Below are positions 59,283-64,000 of a stretch of 64,000 bases of DNA, piece after piece. Source of the DNA: Mycobacterium basiliense (GTDB lineage: Bacteria > Actinomycetota > Actinomycetes > Mycobacteriales > Mycobacteriaceae); assembly GCF_900292015.1 (NCBI RefSeq), contig NZ_LR130759.1, positions 2,728,001-2,792,000 of the forward strand, read 5' to 3'. The notes below the pieces were generated by a model. The model saw only the letters and a list, made by a program, of their open reading frames with translations. It searched no databases and had not been told where the DNA came from. How positions within the stretch are numbered: the first letter of the stretch is position 1; each line of letters starts with the position of its first letter. The translations under genes and the position numbers were made by a program.

Positions 59283-59293
59283 GGAGTCAGAAC

Positions 59294-60514
59294 ATGGCGA
59301 TAGATTTTGGCACGTTACCGCCCGAGGTCACGTCCACGATGATGTACTCCGGGCCGGGATCATCCTCCATGGTGGCCGCGGCCTCGGCCTGGAACGCGCT
59401 GGCCGCGGAGCTCGCTTCGACGGCGCAGGGCTACATCACCGTTCTTACCCAGCTGGCGAGCGAAGAATGGCTGGGCCCCGCTTCGGGGACGATGGTGCAG
59501 GCCGTCCAACCGTATGTCACCTGGATGACGGCGACGGCTGCCCAGGCCGAGCAGGCCGCCATCCAGGCAAGGGCGGCTGCCGCGGCTTTTGACACGGCGT
59601 TCGCATCGGTGGTACCCCCGCCGTTGATCGCGGCCAACCGCGCCGAGCTGGCCCAGGCGCTGCAGACCAACCTGTTCGGCCTGAATAACGGCGTGATCGC
59701 GCAGCTGGAAGCCCAATACGCGGAAATGTGGGCACAAGACTCCTCGGCGATGTACAGCTATGCCGGGTCGTCCGCGGCGGCCACCAAGGTCGAGGCGTTC
59801 AGCAATGCTCCGGAGATCGCCAACCAGGCAGGCACGGCCTCCCAGGCTGCCGCAGTCACCGCGGCGCAGGCCGGCCCGGCCGCCACGGTCCAGGGTTACC
59901 TCAACCAGATCACCAGCCAACTAGGACAACTCGCCACACCCGCCGGCACGTCGAGCTTGGTGTCACAGATCGGGGCAAGCAATCCGATCCTGACCGAGAT
60001 CTGGTTCCTCCTGACCGGTCAAACCGTGCTGCCCAACAACCTGGGCACCTTCATGCAGGGCTACTCGAACTACGCGAGCTTCTTCTATAACACCGAGGGT
60101 CTGCCGTATTTCAGTGTTGGTATGGGCAACTTCGGTATCCAGATGGCCAAGACAGCGGGACTACTGAACACCGCGGCACCCGCCGCCGCGGCCGCCATCC
60201 CGACACCTCCCGGGATCGGCGGGATCCTCGGCGCCGGCGCCGGTGCCGGCAGCCAGGTGGCGGCGGGGTTGGGCAGCGGTGCCCACGTCGGATCGCTGGC
60301 CGTTCCGGCATCGTGGCCAGGAGCGACGGTGGCGTCGGCGGTGCGCCCGGCCGTTCAGGCGATCAGTGAACCCATCACCGCACCCGATGCCGGGGCGGCA
60401 AATGTGGTGGGGGGCATGCCCGTGGCCGGAACGGGCGCCGGGCGCGGGCTCGGATCAGGGCCCAAGTATGGATTCAAACCGACCGTCATGGCCCGCCCGC
60501 TGCCCGCCGGCTAG
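59294..60514 (+). CDS. PPE26: PPE protein PPE26
   Basis: A 406-aa PPE-SVP protein. PPE domain (MAIDFGTLPPEVTSTMMYSG onward, 1-180) with LGPASGTMV, and a C-terminal half with LPYFSVGMGNFG, GSLAVPASWPG (SVP motif) and KYGFKPTVMARPLPAG. ATG follows AAGGAG. It directly follows PE18 and should be its secreted partner. In M. tuberculosis PPE26 (393 aa as recalled) is reported as a TLR2 ligand. Confidence 0.92.
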   Translation: MAIDFGTLPPEVTSTMMYSGPGSSSMVAAASAWNALAAELASTAQGYITVLTQLASEEWLGPASGTMVQAVQPYVTWMTATAAQAEQAAIQARAAAAAFDTAFASVVPPPLIAANRAELAQALQTNLFGLNNGVIAQLEAQYAEMWAQDSSAMYSYAGSSAAATKVEAFSNAPEIANQAGTASQAAAVTAAQAGPAATVQGYLNQITSQLGQLATPAGTSSLVSQIGASNPILTEIWFLLTGQTVLPNNLGTFMQGYSNYASFFYNTEGLPYFSVGMGNFGIQMAKTAGLLNTAAPAAAAAIPTPPGIGGILGAGAGAGSQVAAGLGSGAHVGSLAVPASWPGATVASAVRPAVQAISEPITAPDAGAANVVGGMPVAGTGAGRGLGSGPKYGFKPTVMARPLPAG

Positions 60515-60572
60515 CCGCAGACCCAACACAAGAGACGTCAGCAAGGAGTGTCACATCAAGGGAGCACCTAAC

Positions 60573-60899
60573 ATGTTGATCCGCATATTGGTTACGGCCT
60601 TCGCACTACTTGCCCCCCTGGGATCGGTCGCGACCGCTCATGCCGACAGCAATGACGACAAGTTCCTGGCAGAGCTGCAATCCGAGGGCATTACCGACCA
60701 CGTTTCCCCCTCACATGCGATCCTGGCTGGGCACGTCGTGTGCCAGAAGCTGGCGAGTGGCATGACCGCCACCCAAGTCGCGTATGACGTGCTAAACAGC
60801 AGTTCTATGCCTAGCTATCATTCCGGCTACTTCGTCGGTGCGGCCATTGACGCGTACTGCCCGCAATACCGGCCCGAGGAGAGCGAGCTCCATCACTGA
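60573..60899 (+). CDS. Secreted DUF732 protein
   Basis: A 108-aa exported protein. Signal peptide MLIRILVTAFALLAPLG with cleavage after AHA-DSN (about residue 25), then a DUF732 domain: DDKFLAELQSEGI, a Cys in GHVVCQKLASGM, SYHSGYFVGAAIDAYCPQY with the second Cys, expected to form a disulfide. The function of DUF732 proteins is unknown. ATG at 60573 follows GGGAGC. It lies 58 bases after PPE26, same strand. H37Rv has no such gene between PPE26 and PPE27 as I recall. Confidence 0.82.
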   Translation: MLIRILVTAFALLAPLGSVATAHADSNDDKFLAELQSEGITDHVSPSHAILAGHVVCQKLASGMTATQVAYDVLNSSSMPSYHSGYFVGAAIDAYCPQYRPEESELHH

Positions 60900-61474
60900 T
60901 GGCGCAGCCGTAGCCAAATAGAAACTGTTGCAACACTTTTAGCGAGTTCTCACCGCAGTCAGTTTGCCGCGGACGACCTTTGGCGGCCCCTGCGATACCG
61001 CTGCCGGCCGATACCGTGCGGGGTTCCCCACGATCGGCATGGCACCTCACCCCAGGCGCGAGGACACTCACCCAACGCGGCATATCGACGATGGCACCGG
61101 CCCAACCACGGGAATTCGCGTGGGCCAACACTGGTCCGGGCACCGAAAACCCGTGAGATTATCCGCGACCGGATTTTTAACCCGCCACCGGCCTCACAAC
61201 CTGTTGAGCGATGATCCGACATCCACGGCACAGCGGCGCCGTTCGCCGGTTCCGCTTCCGTTGGCTGCGATATTTGCGCAGGTCATGCTTGCGCGCCCCG
61301 GTCGACTACCAGGGAGGGGCGCCCGGCATACCCCGCCGTCGTCGCGGTCGGATGGTGCGACTCAACGGCGGCCATGCGTGGCACCGAGTAGGGCACCCCA
61401 ACGCCTCGGCGGCATAGCCTCACACTCGAGCGTGCCCCCGGTCTCTCCGGGCATGATTGTCGAGAGGAACCCGC
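60900..61474. other. 575-base intergenic region without a supported gene
   Basis: No coding sequence I can support on either strand. The right end has the GAGG that precedes the small PE-like frame at 61475. Confidence 0.35.
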
Positions 61475-61567
61475 ATGTCGTTTGCTACACGGCGGCCGAA
61501 GATGCGGGTTGTGGTTGTTGTTCCACGGCGGGGGAGCGGCTCCGCTGGTTGGGCGTTAGACGGTTGA
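61475..61567 (+). pseudogene. PE-like N-terminal stub or leader peptide ahead of the PPE27-like gene
   Basis: A 30-codon frame beginning MSFATRRPKMR, close to the first residues of PE proteins (MSFVTTRPEML), after a GAGG ribosome site. It becomes valine- and arginine-rich and stops at TGA 61565, six bases before the PPE ATG. No helical PE body follows. Either a PE gene that has lost all but its start, or a small peptide coupled to PPE translation. Confidence 0.4.
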
Positions 61568-61573
61568 CGCCGA

Positions 61574-62749
61574 ATGGATTTCGGGAAGCTACCGCCGGAG
61601 GTCAACTCGGCTCGCATGTACGCCGGCGCGGGGTCGGCGCCGATGCTGGCCGCAGCCACGGGGTGGGATCAACTCGCATCGGAGCTGAATCTGGCGGCCG
61701 CTGGCTATGGATTGGTGGTTTCCGAGCTAGCCAATACCAGCTGGATCGGTCCGGCGTCGATGTTCATGACCGCAGCGGTCACGCCCTATGTGACCTGGCT
61801 CGACGTGACCGCCGAGGTGGCTGAACAGACCGCTAGTCAGGCCCGCGCGGCAGCAGCTGCCTACGAGGCCGCATTCGCGATGACAGTGCCACCGGCGGTG
61901 ATCGCCGCCAACCGTGCGCAGCTGATTTCGCTGACCGCGACAAACTTTTTCGGCCAGAACACGCCCGCGATCGCAGCGACCGAGGCACAGTACGCCGAGA
62001 TGTGGGCGCAGGACGCGGCAGCGATGTACGGATATGCCGCGTCATCGGCGTTGGCCTCAACGCTGACACCGTTCACCGAGCCGCCGCAGACCACCGATGG
62101 CGGTGGGCTTACCCAGCAAGCAGAGGCGGTCGCGCAGGCCGCCGCGACGTTGACGGGCAACGCGTCACGCACCGCCGCGGTGTCGATTCCACAGCCGATC
62201 GCCGCTGCGCCCCAAGCAGTTCAACATTTCGCGTCATCAGTGGCCACGTCGGGCTCGCCGATCGCCTGGCTCAAGGGTGTATTGACCGAGCTCGCCACCT
62301 TGTCACCCGCGGAGCGGACCACCTTGGTTCGGCTATGGGCAAACCTGTACTACGGGCTGGGTATGTCGCAATCGCTGGTTTCGATCGCGCAACAGTTGAC
62401 GTTCGGCCCGGGCGGAACCACGGCGGGTTCGAGTGGAGCCTGGTATCCAACCCCGCAGTTCGCCGCGGTGGGCGGTAGTCCCGCGGCAGTGTCGGCCAGT
62501 TTGGCCCGCGCCGACGCGATTGGTGCGCTGTCAGTGCCACCGAGCTGGACCACCGCCGTTCCGGCGCTGGCGAATGAAACTGGCCAAGCCGCGTCGGTTG
62601 CCGGTATCGGCGAAGTCCCGGGTGCGCCCACGGAAGGACTTGTGCGCAGTATTCCCTGGGCCGGTGCCGGGCGGCGTAGCGCGGGTGGCTTTGTGCACAA
62701 ATACGGCTTCCGCTGCAGCGTCGTGACCCGGCCGCCCTCGGCCGGATAG
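61574..62749 (+). CDS. PPE protein, PPE27-type
   Basis: A 391-aa PPE-SVP protein. Starts MDFGKLPPEVNSARMYAG with PPE domain to about residue 180 ([18 protein letters not shown] shared with the first PPE), GALSVPPSWTT as the SVP motif and the tail KYGFRCSVVTRPPSAG. The start follows the PE-like stub. It corresponds by place to Rv1790 (PPE27, 350 aa as recalled) but is longer. Secretion by ESX-5 expected. Confidence 0.87.
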   Translation: MDFGKLPPEVNSARMYAGAGSAPMLAAATGWDQLASELNLAAAGYGLVVSELANTSWIGPASMFMTAAVTPYVTWLDVTAEVAEQTASQARAAAAAYEAAFAMTVPPAVIAANRAQLISLTATNFFGQNTPAIAATEAQYAEMWAQDAAAMYGYAASSALASTLTPFTEPPQTTDGGGLTQQAEAVAQAAATLTGNASRTAAVSIPQPIAAAPQAVQHFASSVATSGSPIAWLKGVLTELATLSPAERTTLVRLWANLYYGLGMSQSLVSIAQQLTFGPGGTTAGSSGAWYPTPQFAAVGGSPAAVSASLARADAIGALSVPPSWTTAVPALANETGQAASVAGIGEVPGAPTEGLVRSIPWAGAGRRSAGGFVHKYGFRCSVVTRPPSAG

Positions 62750-63158
62750 CGGCTCCGGGCGCGGCTGGCGCCCCGCCGCGGTTTGGGCTTTTCCGCGACA
62801 GGATTTTATCGGAGTGGACGCGGCCACGCCGTTTCTCATTGTCAGTGCGACCCACCCGCCGCCACCCGTCCAGGGCGCAGGTTGCATCCGCCGTGCCAGG
62901 CATTGGCGCAGGTAACACACGGAAATCTGCAGAGATAAGGGCTGCATGCGGCACGCTTGGTGGGGTCGCGTTGTCGCGATCGATTGCTGACGGTATTCGG
63001 CCGTCCCGATCGGGTGCCTACGTTGCCGGCAGCGCCATCGACCCAAAGCGCCTAACGTCATTGGCGGGTGATTTCGGTGGGTCACCAACTCCGCAAATTC
63101 AAGCGAAATTACGTGGCCCTCGAAATCGGCGATTTAGGGACGGCTAAAGGTCAGCTCG
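62750..63158. other. 409-base spacer, no gene seen
   Basis: No supported gene. It ends with AAAGGT (63146-63151) eight bases before the next PPE start. Confidence 0.4.
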
Positions 63159-64000
63159 ATGGATTTTGGTGCGTTGCCGCCGGAAATTAATTCCGGGCGG
63201 ATGTATTCGGGACCGGGGTCAGCGCCAATGGTTGCTGCAGCGACTGCCTGGAATGGGCTGGCGGCCGAGCTGAATTCGGTCGCGGTGGGCTATGACAAGG
63301 TGATCACTCAACTCGGTGGCGAAGAGTGGCTGGGTCCGGCATCGGCGGCAATGGTTGAGGCGGTCACACCGTTTGTAGTGTGGATGAGCGCGGCAGCGAA
63401 CCAGGCCGAGGAGGCGGCTGCCCAGGCAAGGACGGCCGCGGCGGCCTTTGAGGCCGCGTTTGCGGCGGTGGTGCCCCCGCCGCTCATCGCGGCCAACCGG
63501 GCCGAACTGGTCCGGTTGATATCGACGAACGTTTTCGGACAGAACACGTCGGCGATTGCGGCGACCGAGGCCCAATACGGGCAGATGTGGGCCCAAGACG
63601 CCGCGGCCATGTATGGCTATGCGGCCAGTTCCGCCACGGCGTCGACGGTCACACCGTTCACCGAGCCGCCCGCGATCACCAGCCCTTCGGCGCAGACCGG
63701 GCAGGCTGCGGCGGTTGCCACGGCCGCCGGCGTCTCCGCCGGCGCAGCCCAGGAGACACTGCGACAGCTACTGTCCGCGCTGCCCACCACGCTGGGGAAC
63801 CTGGCGGCTCCGCTGACCAGCTCCGTCGGAACCGAGATCGCCTTCCTGCAGTCGTCGCAGGGGCCGCTGTCGTGGCTGTGGCAGATCCTGTTCGGGACGA
63901 CCACGTTCCCGACTTCGATCTCCGGTCTGCTGACCGCGTTGCAGCCCTACGCGAGCTTCATCTACAACACCGAGGGCCTGCCCTACTTCAGCATCGGCAT
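63159..64000 (+). CDS. PPE protein, 3' end beyond window
   Basis: A fourth PPE in the cluster, open to the window end (280 codons seen). Starts [18 protein letters not shown], contains [27 protein letters not shown] and [13 protein letters not shown], and reaches LPYFSIGI, the start of the PPE26-like C-terminal region. H37Rv continues with PE19 after PPE27 as I recall, so this is an additional PPE or the real PPE27 with the previous gene being the extra one. Confidence 0.88.
   Translation, partial: MDFGALPPEINSGRMYSGPGSAPMVAAATAWNGLAAELNSVAVGYDKVITQLGGEEWLGPASAAMVEAVTPFVVWMSAAANQAEEAAAQARTAAAAFEAAFAAVVPPPLIAANRAELVRLISTNVFGQNTSAIAATEAQYGQMWAQDAAAMYGYAASSATASTVTPFTEPPAITSPSAQTGQAAAVATAAGVSAGAAQETLRQLLSALPTTLGNLAAPLTSSVGTEIAFLQSSQGPLSWLWQILFGTTTFPTSISGLLTALQPYASFIYNTEGLPYFSIG

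Overview
The window is chromosomal DNA of a slow-growing Mycobacterium with high GC, PE/PPE and PE_PGRS genes and an ESX-5 locus. Much of the right three quarters follows the gene order I remember from M. tuberculosis H37Rv roughly from Rv1760 to Rv1790: a WS/DGAT gene, a PE_PGRS31-like gene, Rv1769-Rv1775-like genes, cyp144, Rv1778c-Rv1781c (malQ), eccB5, eccC5, cyp143, a ferredoxin, PPE25, PE18, PPE26 and PPE27. It is not H37Rv. There are extra genes, an extra giant PE_PGRS, no IS6110, no plcD, and a locus matching the RvD2 segment that H37Rv has lost. A relative of the M. tuberculosis/kansasii/marinum group is the best guess; the species cannot be named from this alone.

Layout. 1-6.2 kb is accessory catabolism: an acyl-CoA ligase cut by the window start, an amidohydrolase remnant, a CBS protein, a lipase-like hydrolase, a fabG3-type steroid dehydrogenase and a second SDR. 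6.3-13.9 kb holds fadD1 with a TetR gene, a coupled FAD monooxygenase/Gfo-Idh pair, a small secreted protein, a PimC-like mannosyltransferase and a DUF4344 lipoprotein. 14-23 kb holds a second CYP143-type P450, a wax-ester synthase/DGAT, a two-gene UPF0145/DUF5073 unit, three regulators or membrane genes and an atypical PPE. 23.5-25.2 kb is a compact thiol-stress module: a dead thioredoxin gene, a CsoR/CstR-type repressor, DUF302 and an AhpD-like protein. It carries three copies of a 16-bp palindrome, ATACCC-N4-GGGTAT, placed on or beside candidate promoters. 25.4-40 kb has two PE_PGRS genes around a conserved metabolic block (PLP enzyme, M28 peptidase, gulonolactone dehydrogenase, ANTAR protein, IclR regulator with a divergent BBE oxidase and hydrolase). 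40-49.3 kb has cyp144, membrane and SRPBCC proteins, an F420-type oxidoreductase operon and malQ. 49.6 kb to the end is the start of ESX-5: membrane/ATPase components eccB5-eccC5, cyp143 with its ferredoxin, then PE/PPE substrates.

How parts work together. EccB5 and EccC5 form part of the type VII secretion channel that exports the PE/PPE proteins encoded downstream and probably the two PE_PGRS proteins. CYP143 has a dedicated [3Fe-4S]-type ferredoxin next to it; its 14-kb paralogue does not. The repressor at 24.0 kb very likely controls itself, DUF302 and the AhpD gene through the shared palindrome.

Notable decay: thioredoxin with a stop replacing the active-site tryptophan, an amidohydrolase tail, a PE-like 30-codon stub before the PPE27-like gene and a possible PPE-MPTR scrap near 15.7 kb. 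No tRNA, rRNA, CRISPR array or complete insertion sequence was seen. Comparisons with H37Rv are from memory and were not computed.
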